Positions 35,822-43,407 of a DNA stretch of 64,000 bases are shown here, in pieces (the first letter of the stretch is position 1; every line of letters begins with the position of its first letter). The position numbers and the translations under genes are program-made. The DNA comes from Agitococcus sp. (GTDB lineage Bacteria > Pseudomonadota > Gammaproteobacteria > Pseudomonadales > Moraxellaceae): positions 1 through 64,000 of the forward strand of contig JAUSLJ010000008.1 in NCBI GenBank assembly GCA_030646715.1, read 5' to 3'. The notes beneath the pieces are model-generated. The model was not told where the DNA came from. It did not search any database and saw only the letters and a list, made by a program, of their open reading frames with translations.

Positions 35822-36876
35822 GGCAGACTCAAGGGTAAATCAGGATTGGTGTTATTTAAAATACGATGCCGCTCTGATTTCGAAAGTTTAGCAAGGCGTT
35901 TACAGGTGTTATAAAACGTCGGTAAATCATCGTTGTGCGCTTTTAAGATGACATTTAATGCAGGCATCAGCTCATTATAAACAGAAACACTGTTTAATTT
36001 AGCATTACTTAATTCCGCAAACCATGCGTCATAGGCTTTATAGCCTTGCCATTGCTCGTCTTTAAGTTGTTGATAACTTTGATTTAACGCGAGAAACAAG
36101 GATTTTTTCTGTGCTCGCTTGTCACTTTCTGCCATCTTGGAACGATAAACTTGATGTAATTGTTGACGGTAGTCTAAGACCAATTGTGCGAATTGCTGTT
36201 GGCGTTTTTTACGCGTCACAATTTGTTGAAAACCATCTGCACGACCCACTAAATAACGACGCAAGCCTTCTTCAGCGACGACATCAGCAAAACTTTCATT
36301 AAAAACAGCATCACCTTTAGCATAAACCACTTGATGGGCTAACTCGTGGAATAACAATTCGGCCAATTCGTTTTCTGATTTATTGATAAAACTACTGAGC
36401 ACTGAATCTCTAAACCAGCCAAGTGTTGAATAAGCAGTCACTCGGCTTAAATAGGTGTCCAATCCTTCTTGTTTTAATTGTTGTTCAAAAGACTCAGCCA
36501 ATGTTTGCTCAAAAAAGCCACGATAGCCAAGACAACCAACACCCCAATAACACCATGTTTTAGTCACTAACGATAATTCAGGTGTTGCCGCCACCGACCA
36601 CATGGCATAAGGCCGATGAATATCAACATAGGTGTCATATTGGCCTTTAGTAGGAAGCCCTAAACTCGCGGCAAAAAGACGAATATTTTGAATAGTTTGC
36701 AATTGGTTAAGCAATTTAGGCGATGTTTGTGGATTGGCCATGACTTTAGGAATGGCTTGACGCTGGCTGATAATTTGCCATTGGCCTTTAATCGAATGTC
36801 CATAATAGTGCAAAGACTGACAGCCCGACAACCAAAAAAGGACACTACCACTAAGGCATTTTTGCCACCGCGTCAT
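35818..36876 (-). CDS. Lipoprotein aminopeptidase, COG4324/PF10023 family
   Basis: Predicted zinc aminopeptidase of 352 residues. The lipobox LSGC places the acylated Cys at residue 19. The metal-binding motif HELAH is at 177-181, with NESFADVVAEEG following as the likely third ligand. The YGHSIKGQWQIISQR N-terminus is typical of the family. It overlaps the rhomboid gene by 4 bp, pairing two envelope proteases in one operon. Substrate unknown. Confidence 0.88.
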   Translation of the reverse strand: MTRWQKCLSGSVLFWLSGCQSLHYYGHSIKGQWQIISQRQAIPKVMANPQTSPKLLNQLQTIQNIRLFAASLGLPTKGQYDTYVDIHRPYAMWSVAATPELSLVTKTWCYWGVGCLGYRGFFEQTLAESFEQQLKQEGLDTYLSRVTAYSTLGWFRDSVLSSFINKSENELAELLFHELAHQVVYAKGDAVFNESFADVVAEEGLRRYLVGRADGFQQIVTRKKRQQQFAQLVLDYRQQLHQVYRSKMAESDKRAQKKSLFLALNQSYQQLKDEQWQGYKAYDAWFAELSNAKLNSVSVYNELMPALNVILKAHNDDLPTFYNTCKRLAKLSKSERHRILNNTNPDLPLSLP

Positions 36877-36932
36877 AAAGACTACCTATAATTCAATTTG
36901 TACACATGATAACGCGCTTCTAGTTAGAATCC

Positions 36933-36961
36933 TAAAAAAGAAAAAGCCGTCGAATGACGGC
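36933..36961 (-). terminator. Rho-independent terminator after the porin gene
   Basis: On the minus strand GCCGTCATTCGACGGC is followed by TTTTTCTTTTTT. It lies downstream of the nrt-locus porin and upstream of the aminopeptidase gene. Confidence 0.85.
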
Positions 36962-36963
36962 AA

Positions 36964-37059
36964 GAAATCCCCTCTGACTCCCCTTTGATAAAAGGGAGAA
37001 CTTCCGTGTTTTGGCAAATTTTAAGAGTAAGCCTCCCTTTGCAAAGGTTTGGATTGATT
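36964..37059. repeat. Two-hairpin repeat element (family A), copy 4
   Basis: AATCCCCTCTGACTCCCCTTT with AAAAGGGAG, then GCCTCCCTTTGCAAAGG and a TTTGGATTGATT end. Same orientation as copy 1, but the right half is decayed. It abuts the porin stop. Confidence 0.75.
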
Positions 37060-37060
37060 C

Positions 37061-38257
37061 TTAAAACTTATAAGCCAACTGTAGCCATGTCTTGTTCAAG
37101 TCACTTTTTAGCGCAGCGGTTGGTGCAGCACTGTCACCACTGTATTGAGCCGCTTTTACTAATAACGCTAAGTTTTTATTGATGTTTTTTGCCACTGAAA
37201 CGTCAATCTCTGTGCCAAACTTTGTGCCATCGGCTTCAGCTTTAAATTGATGCGCGGCCACCACAAAATTCATGCCCCAATATTTCGCCAACAACTTAAT
37301 ATTAGTGTCTTCTAAACCTTTGGCAGGGGTCGCCAAAAAGCGATCCGCCCAACCATTAAAGGCATGTAAAGTTGCTAAAGGTGTTTTGAAACCTGCTTCA
37401 AGTACTTCTTGTTGCACTTTAATTGTGACTGGACCAATCATATAACCTAGCTGAATATCGTGATAATCAGCATCTGGTACTTTGGCTGTTGTGCCATCGG
37501 CATAAGAAGATTGTTGTGCAAACGATAACTCATACAAAAAGTCTTTGACCGAACCATCGACTTTTACACCCATATCTTGGAATGAATCGGTAGTCGTGGC
37601 ACCCGCAATCGCCGTGCCATCATATTCAATACCATAGTAAAAAGCACTGGCATTCACCCCAAAGTCACCCGAAACTTTACTGTAACGCACGTTAAGCAAA
37701 GGCGCAGAAACAGGAATAATTCTACCTACAATGTTATTGATTTTATTGACATAAGCTAAAGAAAAAGTCGTACTTGGCACTAAGACTTTATTGCTATAAC
37801 TGATTGCATCAAAAGTCTGGTCATTTTGTCTCCAACCGACATCACCAATAAAACGAGCATTGTCATAAACAATTTTTTGACGACCCACTTTTGCACCATA
37901 GGCTTCAATAAATGCTTGATTGACTTGGGTTAACGCTGGGTCAGCAATGGCTGCGTATTTCGTTTTACCTGAAATGGTATTGTTATAACGCTCTTCACCA
38001 AAATTAGTGATATCTTCAAATTGTAAAAAAGCCGTAAAGCCTTGATAGTCTGCTGTTTTATAACTTAATACCGTGCGAATGGTTTCGGCATGGGCATCAT
38101 TGGCTGCTGCATCATCGCTAACACGTTCGCTGCGTAAACGCACATCAACGGTCGCTTTGCCGCTATTAATAGCGGTGATGAGTTCTTGAGCATCAGCAAA
38201 AGCTAATGTTGGGCAAAAAGTAGCAACACCAATCGAGAGAGCAAGTAACTTTTTCAT
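37061..38257 (-). CDS. Outer-membrane porin, alginate-export-like (Alginate_exp) family
   Basis: The precursor is 398 residues with signal peptide MKKLLALSIGVATF to AFA, starting at ATG 38257 after AAAGGTG. The mature protein begins with DAQELITAINSGKATVDVRLRSERV, contains GFTAFLQFEDITNFG and GRQKIVYDNARFIGDVGWRQN, and ends LAYKF with the terminal Phe of an outer-membrane barrel. These are features of the alginate-export/Campylobacter-type porin superfamily. It is the last gene of the nitrate-transport locus, so it may admit nitrate or another small anion. That role is inferred from context only. Confidence 0.85.
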   Translation of the reverse strand: MKKLLALSIGVATFCPTLAFADAQELITAINSGKATVDVRLRSERVSDDAAANDAHAETIRTVLSYKTADYQGFTAFLQFEDITNFGEERYNNTISGKTKYAAIADPALTQVNQAFIEAYGAKVGRQKIVYDNARFIGDVGWRQNDQTFDAISYSNKVLVPSTTFSLAYVNKINNIVGRIIPVSAPLLNVRYSKVSGDFGVNASAFYYGIEYDGTAIAGATTTDSFQDMGVKVDGSVKDFLYELSFAQQSSYADGTTAKVPDADYHDIQLGYMIGPVTIKVQQEVLEAGFKTPLATLHAFNGWADRFLATPAKGLEDTNIKLLAKYWGMNFVVAAHQFKAEADGTKFGTEIDVSVAKNINKNLALLVKAAQYSGDSAAPTAALKSDLNKTWLQLAYKF

Positions 38258-38301
38258 AATAATGCACCTTTGGTAAAATTTAGGCAAAAGTCTTCCTAAA
38301 G

Positions 38302-38322
38302 GGCTGTTATAAGCAAACAGCC
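38302..38322 (-). promoter_or_regulatory. Hairpin between nrtD and the porin gene
   Basis: GGCTGTT-TGCTTAT-AACAGCC on the minus strand, with only a short T stretch after it. It could attenuate read-through from nrtD into the porin gene or protect mRNA ends. Confidence 0.4.
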
Positions 38323-38365
38323 TCTAGTGGATATTCAGTTGAGGATTGAGGTTAAAGCACCATCA

Positions 38366-39157
38366 TCATGCCGCAGGGCGTAGATGTTTACGGTATAAGA
38401 ACTCTAAGACCACGGAGCGATATTGGTGATAACGAGGATCATTCGCCAGTTGAATTCGGTCGCGTGGCTTTTCCAATTCAACATTGAGAATTTCGCCAAT
38501 CGTTGCCGATGGCCCATTGGTCATCATGACAATGCGATCAGAAAGCAAGACGGCTTCGTCAACATCATGCGTTACCATAACGACCGTTGATTTAGTCGCG
38601 GCAACAATCTTCAGCAATTCATCTTGTAAATGAGCACGCGTTAACGCATCTAAAGCGCCAAACGGTTCGTCTAACAACAACACTTGCGGCTGCATCGCTA
38701 AGGCTCTGGCGATACCTACCCGTTGTTTCATACCACCTGAAATTTCTTTGGGATGCTTATGGGTAGCATGGGTCAAGCCGACTAATTTCAAAGCGGCGTG
38801 CGTACGCTCTTCTAACTGGGCTTTTTTCTCATCGGCACCAAAAACACGTTCAACGGCAAGATGCACATTTTCAAAGCAGGTTAACCACGGTAACAACGAG
38901 TGATTTTGAAAAACCACGCCCCGATCAGGGCCTGGCCCCGCAATTTCGCGGCCATTACAAATTAAGAAGCCGTCACTGGGTAAGGTTAAACCTGCGATTA
39001 AGTTTAACAATGTCGATTTGCCACAGCCTGAGTGACCAATTAAAGAGACAAACTCGCCCTCTTCAATGCCTAAGTTAATTTCACGTAAGGCTTCAAATAC
39101 CCCATTTTTAGTCGGGAAACGCATAGAGACGTTTTCGATACTGATATACTTATTCAT
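38366..39157 (-). CDS. nrtD: Nitrate ABC transporter ATP-binding protein (NrtD/SsuB type)
   Basis: ATPase subunit of the nitrate/sulfonate/taurine ABC class. Walker A GHSGCGKSTLLNLIAG, Q-loop VVFQNHSLLPW, signature ISGGMKQRVGIARAL, Walker B VLLLDEPFGALD and H-loop VMVTHDVDEAVLL. I start at ATG 39157 (MNKYISIENVSMRFP), 6 bases after GAGG, giving 263 residues. It is downstream of the permease gene, separated by a repeat element. No NrtC-type fused ATPase is present. Confidence 0.92.
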   Translation of the reverse strand: MNKYISIENVSMRFPTKNGVFEALREINLGIEEGEFVSLIGHSGCGKSTLLNLIAGLTLPSDGFLICNGREIAGPGPDRGVVFQNHSLLPWLTCFENVHLAVERVFGADEKKAQLEERTHAALKLVGLTHATHKHPKEISGGMKQRVGIARALAMQPQVLLLDEPFGALDALTRAHLQDELLKIVAATKSTVVMVTHDVDEAVLLSDRIVMMTNGPSATIGEILNVELEKPRDRIQLANDPRYHQYRSVVLEFLYRKHLRPAA

Positions 39158-39175
39158 CATGCACCTCGATTGTTC

Positions 39176-39260
39176 AGCCCTCACCCCAGCCCTCTCCCTC
39201 AGGGAGAGGGAGCAAGGCCTTAGTCCTCTCTCCCCGAGGGAGAGAGTTAGAGAGGGTTAA
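39176..39260. repeat. CTCACCCCAGCCC palindromic repeat (family C), copy 1
   Basis: CCTCTCCCTCAGGGAGAGGG and CTCTCTCCCCGAGGGAGAGAG hairpins in tandem, flanked by CCCTCACCCC and TTAGAGAGGG. It fills the gap between nrtB and nrtD, inside the predicted operon. A second copy is at 59979-60062. Confidence 0.85.
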
Positions 39261-39266
39261 AAGATT

Positions 39267-40115
39267 TTAACCTTCGTAAGAGAAACGATTGGCCAGCTTA
39301 ATTAGGATTTGTTCCAGTAATAACCCGACAATCCCGACAACAAAGATAGCTATGATGATGTGTTCAACATTCAAGTTATTCCACTCATCCCATACCCAAA
39401 ACCCTATACCAACACCACCTGTCAACATTTCTGCGGCAACAATCACCAACCAAGCGACACCAATCGATAAACGAATACCTGTTAATAGATAGGGCAAGCT
39501 AGAAGGGAATAGAATTTTAGTAAACACTTTCCATTCCGAGAGTCGTAACACCCGCGCCACATTTAAGTAATCTTGTGGCACTTGCGACACGCCTGCCGAG
39601 GTATTGAGAATAATCGGCCAAATACTGGAGATAAAAATCACCCAAATCGACGCAGGTTCAGCCGCTTGAAATACTAACAAGCCAATCGGCAACCATGCCA
39701 AAGGTGAAACTGGGCGCAGCAAAGAGATGATCGGAGCGAACATATCACCAATAAATTTCACTCTCCCCAAGATAAAGCCTAAAGGAATCCCGACTAAAGC
39801 CGCCAAACCAAAACCTAACCCGACACGGCCTAATGATTGAAGAATATTCCAACCAATGCCTTGGTCATTTGGGCCATTGTTATAAAAGGGGTCAGAAAAT
39901 AACGCTACTGCCGAATGCCATGTAGAAACAGGGCCTGGTAACTCTGTTCTGAAATGGCTTAATACCGCCCATGCAAAAACAAATAACATTAGACCTAAGA
40001 GCGGTGGAAACGCCCAGCGAACAACGGCAGCTGGTTTAATCATCATCGCTGGCATTTTAAATTTCACCGTATCAATCTTTTTCGGGGTGGACTCTGTGAG
40101 TGTGGTAGTGCTCAT
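39267..40115 (-). CDS. nrtB: Nitrate ABC transporter permease
   Basis: Inner-membrane permease of 282 residues with about six helices. The BPD_transp_1 EAA-type loop appears as LNTSAGVSQVPQDYLNVARVLRLSEW, as in the NrtB/SsuC class. The product starts MSTTTLTESTPKK after GGAGCG. It follows nrtA by 15 bp and belongs to the same transcript. Confidence 0.92.
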   Translation of the reverse strand: MSTTTLTESTPKKIDTVKFKMPAMMIKPAAVVRWAFPPLLGLMLFVFAWAVLSHFRTELPGPVSTWHSAVALFSDPFYNNGPNDQGIGWNILQSLGRVGLGFGLAALVGIPLGFILGRVKFIGDMFAPIISLLRPVSPLAWLPIGLLVFQAAEPASIWVIFISSIWPIILNTSAGVSQVPQDYLNVARVLRLSEWKVFTKILFPSSLPYLLTGIRLSIGVAWLVIVAAEMLTGGVGIGFWVWDEWNNLNVEHIIIAIFVVGIVGLLLEQILIKLANRFSYEG

Positions 40116-40130
40116 GTCACGCTCCTACAG

Positions 40131-41435
40131 TTAGGCTTTAATGGCAAAGCTAGCGGCATAAGCCTTAGGATTAGAACCATCCCAGACTTTGCCATCAATT
40201 AATTTGCTGCTGCGCATTGGGCTGCTTGGAATCGGCACATTGAGTTGTGTGGCCGCCTCTTTGTACAAATCAATTTGGTTAATGGATTTAGCAACCGCCA
40301 AATAATCTACTTCTTTCTTCAATAAACCCCAACGCTTATGTTGCGTTAAGAACCACATACCATCGGACAAGTACGGGAACGATACTTCACCGTTGCGATA
40401 GAATTGCATTGGATGGGCATCTTTCCATTTTTTGCCAATACCGTTGTCGTAGTTGCCCAAGAAACGTTGTTCAATGACTTGTTCGGGCGCATTGACGTAA
40501 GATTTGTCGGAGATCAATTTTGCCACTGACGATCTGTTTTTAACGTCGTCAATGTAACGACTGGCTTCTAACACCGCCATAATCAAGGCGCGAGCGGTAT
40601 TAGGATATTGGGTGATAAAAGCTTTAGTACAGCCCAAGACTTTTTCAGGATGATTCGCCCAAATATCTTGTGTAGTTGTTGCTGTAAAACCAATGCCATC
40701 ACTGATAGCACGCGCACCCCAAGGCTCACCAACACAGTAGCCATCCATATTACCGACACGCATATTGGCAACCATTTGTGGTGGCGGTACAACAATGGTT
40801 TTAACATCATTCATCGGGTCAATGCCATACGCAGCTAACCAGTAGTACAACCACATGGCGTGTGTACCTGTGGGGAAAGTTTGTGCAAAGGTATATTCAC
40901 GTTTGTTGGAGTCAATCATACGTTTCAGTGACTTACCGTCGGTAACACCTTGTTCTTTCAGTTGATTCGACAAGGTAATCGCTTGGCCATTTTGATTGAG
41001 TGTCATCAACACGGCCATGTCTTTAGCAGGACCGCCAATGCCAAGTTGCACGCCATAAATCAGGCCATATAACACATGAGCCGCATCTAACTCGCCATTA
41101 TTTAACTTGTCTCGGACACCCGCCCATGACGCTTCTTTACTGGGTGTAATTTTAATGCCGTATTTTTTATCGAAGCCCAAAACCGAGGCAACCACAATAG
41201 GCGCACAATCCGTTAATGGAATAAATCCGATTTTGACTTCAGTTTTTTCAGGCTTATCGCTGCCCGCGGCCCATGCACTCGTAGATAAACCCATCATTCC
41301 GCCTCCAATTAAGCCAGCACCTGCAGCAACCGCTGATTGTTTTAAAAAATCTCGGCGGCTATGACCTTCCTGTGGTGCAGCGTCTGTAGTATTCGTTGTC
41401 GTTACGATTAAATCGCTTTCTGGTAAATTCAGCAT
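40131..41435 (-). CDS. nrtA: Nitrate-binding protein NrtA (Tat-exported)
   Basis: Periplasmic solute-binding protein of the NrtA/NasF class. ATG 41435 follows GAGGTG, giving 434 residues. A twin-arginine signal, SRRDFLKQ (residues 26-33), is followed by a hydrophobic stretch to STSAWA. The mature part has KIGFIPLTDCAPIVVASVLG and DAAHVLYGLIYGVQLG, typical of NrtA. It is encoded just downstream of a sigma-54 promoter and leader terminator. NasS, the soluble nitrate sensor that normally pairs with NasT, is a homologue of this protein. The Tat signal argues that this copy is the transporter subunit. Confidence 0.93.
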   Translation of the reverse strand: MLNLPESDLIVTTTNTTDAAPQEGHSRRDFLKQSAVAAGAGLIGGGMMGLSTSAWAAGSDKPEKTEVKIGFIPLTDCAPIVVASVLGFDKKYGIKITPSKEASWAGVRDKLNNGELDAAHVLYGLIYGVQLGIGGPAKDMAVLMTLNQNGQAITLSNQLKEQGVTDGKSLKRMIDSNKREYTFAQTFPTGTHAMWLYYWLAAYGIDPMNDVKTIVVPPPQMVANMRVGNMDGYCVGEPWGARAISDGIGFTATTTQDIWANHPEKVLGCTKAFITQYPNTARALIMAVLEASRYIDDVKNRSSVAKLISDKSYVNAPEQVIEQRFLGNYDNGIGKKWKDAHPMQFYRNGEVSFPYLSDGMWFLTQHKRWGLLKKEVDYLAVAKSINQIDLYKEAATQLNVPIPSSPMRSSKLIDGKVWDGSNPKAYAASFAIKA

Positions 41436-41564
41436 AATGCACCTCATTTATGTAGGAAAAATCGGGTCTGCGCGCAACTTCATCTGTTACGTCACAACGC
41501 CAATGGATCAAAGCTAAAACCAAATCAACATTGACCTGATTACGCTTAAACCCAAAAAACAAGC

Positions 41565-41604
41565 AAAAAAAAGGCGTCCTTCAGCAAAAATGCTTCTGGA
41601 CGCC
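41565..41604 (-). terminator. Leader terminator upstream of nrtA (probable NasT antitermination site)
   Basis: On the minus strand GGCGTCC...GGACGCC forms a 7-bp lower stem, with an AGCA/TGCT upper stem, followed by eight T residues. It lies between the sigma-54 promoter and nrtA, so it must be read through for the operon to be expressed. ANTAR proteins such as NasT/NasR act on leaders of this kind. A possible preceding hairpin with arms CTAAAC/GTTTAG lies at about 41634-41675. Confidence 0.85.
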
Positions 41605-41732
41605 AGTGTCCCAACCAAGTTGTTTACACGATCACTAAACCAAGACTGGACTTAGATATCAGACCAAAGTGTTTAGCATTAAAAAGCAACAGCCAACATT
41701 GGCCGAGAGTTTTGCTTTCTTGATTACTACAT

Positions 41733-41748
41733 AGCAATCACTGTGCCA
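41733..41748 (-). promoter_or_regulatory. Sigma-54 (-24/-12) promoter of nrtA
   Basis: On the minus strand TGGCACAGTGATTGCT matches the consensus TGGCAC-N5-TTGCW at every fixed position. A start near 41722 would give a leader of about 287 nt before the nrtA ATG. Confidence 0.88.
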
Positions 41749-41798
41749 ACATCAAAAACCACAAAAAAACTATTTCCATCCCAAAAAAGTGCGTGTTT

Positions 41799-41822
41799 TG
41801 CACCAAAATCGGGAATGGTGCA
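41799..41822. promoter_or_regulatory. Inverted repeat TGCACCA-N10-TGGTGCA, possible NtrC enhancer
   Basis: The two 7-bp arms are perfect complements and match NtrC half-site sequence, 50-75 bp upstream of the sigma-54 element. The spacer is 10 bp, whereas classical NtrC sites have about 3. It may therefore be a variant or two half-sites. Confidence 0.5.
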
Positions 41823-42010
41823 CACCATTAGAGGCATGAACAACAAAACCCAGCCAAATTATGCATCCAAAATGACGCACTAACTTGGCGCATCTGCATG
41901 ATCTAAGAGCATACTCATTTTGCTCAGAGAATTGATTGTTTATAAAGACCAACTGTTAGACACTTAAGGTTTAGCGGTTCTTTTTAGATTCTGACGAGAT
42001 CAATACTATT

Positions 42011-42394
42011 ATGCTTACTAACCCTACACTTTCTGGCGCAGAAGAACTGGTGATGAATGCTGTGCTGTGGCTAAAGCTGGGTGTTGAAGTAACAGGTGCA
42101 GCTGTCATTGGTTTTGGTCTATTAGCGGTATTTACATCTTGGTTACGAAGCTATCGAGCCGATAAAGAAGATTTATTTGAGGAGGCTAGACTCAGTTTTG
42201 CACGTTATCTTGCTTTAGCGCTTGAATTACAGTTAGGTGCAGACATTCTGTCCACTGCTGTTGCTCCGAGTTGGGATCAGATTGGTAAACTCGCGGCCAT
42301 TGCCGTTATACGTACTGCACTCAATTACTTCTTGCGCCAAGAGTTACATGGTGAAGCATCACATGTTCGTAAAAAATCATCAACTAATGATTAA
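42011..42394 (+). CDS. DUF1622 family membrane protein
   Basis: A 127-residue protein with about three membrane helices. It matches DUF1622 in the WLKLGVEVTGAAVIGFGLL, ARYLALALELQLGADIL and AVIRTALNYFLRQEL segments. Function is not known. It is divergent from the nrt operon and shares its control region. Confidence 0.82.
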   Translation: MLTNPTLSGAEELVMNAVLWLKLGVEVTGAAVIGFGLLAVFTSWLRSYRADKEDLFEEARLSFARYLALALELQLGADILSTAVAPSWDQIGKLAAIAVIRTALNYFLRQELHGEASHVRKKSSTND

Positions 42395-42586
42395 ATATAT
42401 GCTTTACTCGCTATTCCAATGAATAATGACTGTGTTGCAATGATGATTGTTCACTATTTTAATTACCACCCGCTCTATTCGTAATTGTAGTGAATACTCC
42501 CCATCAAAATGCGTCCAGTGTGGGGGCATCTTATGATTACACCTAGTTGACGACTAAATGGACATCAACAAGATGCAAATTTACGA

Positions 42587-43162
42587 TTACGCCAGTAACT
42601 CATTCATTGATAACAACTTTTGTGCAACATCAATAATGCGAATATTTCTGTCCATCGCAATTTTACGCATCGCATGATAAGCCTCTGACTCACTCATGCT
42701 GCGTAATTGCATCAATAATCCTTTGGCGCGTTCAACCACTTTACGCTCATTTAAACGCGATTCTGCTTGACGAATTTGTTGCATTAAGGACTGATCCATT
42801 TCAAAACGAGCCTGTGCGATCTCTAAAACTGCGCCTAAACGGTGCTTATCAATGTCTTCAACGACATAAGCCGATACACCTGCCTTAATTGCCGCCTTAA
42901 TTGCCGATGGTTGCGTATCTTCGCTGACCATTACAATTGGTCGTGGTGCATCTTGCGTGACAACACAGATTTGCTCTAAAACATCACGACTCGGTGACTC
43001 GGTATCAATGATGACAACGTCAGCACGCAATTCAGCGACTTTTTTGGGAATCATGAGTGCGGAAGAAACTTCTTCAACGATTTCACAGCCCGCTTGTATT
43101 AATGCTGCACGTAAACGACCCACTTGCTTGTTGGTATCGTTCACTAATAGGACTCTTAGCAT
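42587..43162 (-). CDS. nasT: ANTAR-domain response regulator NasT
   Basis: RNA-binding antiterminator of 191 residues. The N-terminal pseudo/receiver domain (VLLVNDTNKQ, candidate phosphoacceptor Asp53 in VVIIDTESPS) is joined through a coiled coil to an ANTAR domain (about 125-185) with RKVVERAKGLLMQLRSMSE and AYHAMRKIAMDRN. NasT proteins bind leader hairpins to prevent termination in nitrate-assimilation operons and are held by NasS until nitrate binds. No nasS is adjacent. The leader terminator of nrtA, 1 kb away, is the obvious target. Confidence 0.93.
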   Translation of the reverse strand: MLRVLLVNDTNKQVGRLRAALIQAGCEIVEEVSSALMIPKKVAELRADVVIIDTESPSRDVLEQICVVTQDAPRPIVMVSEDTQPSAIKAAIKAGVSAYVVEDIDKHRLGAVLEIAQARFEMDQSLMQQIRQAESRLNERKVVERAKGLLMQLRSMSESEAYHAMRKIAMDRNIRIIDVAQKLLSMNELLA

Positions 43163-43407
43163 CGCCCAGCTCTCCTCAGTAATGAAAGCCTATAAGCAAA
43201 CATCGTGCCAGAAACCAAGAAACGTCAAACTAACAGAACCCCCCATTTAAGAGTACAAGTGTTTACTGTTTTTACAGGCTTTGCTAGGATATTAGGCAAA
43301 CAAGAACGATTCATTGCGCTCTACTGTGCGTGCTGAAAGTGCAAGCTCATTGCTCTTAGAGCAAATCATAAAAATAACAAACACAATAAATCATGTGAGA
43401 ATGCGCG

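Larger units (their letters stand above)
41436..42010. other. Divergent control region of the nrt locus
   Basis: This 575-bp gap holds no gene. From left to right it contains the nrt leader with an intrinsic terminator (41565-41604), a sigma-54 -24/-12 element (41733-41748) and a long inverted repeat of NtrC-like half-sites (41799-41822), all oriented for nrtA. The remaining 190 bp toward the DUF1622 gene shows nothing I can name. Confidence 0.75.

Noticed and set aside
42395-42586. Possible small gene or hairpin between DUF1622 and nasT
   Set aside because: Only a short TGTGGGGGCAT-like stretch and no open frame with a ribosome site.
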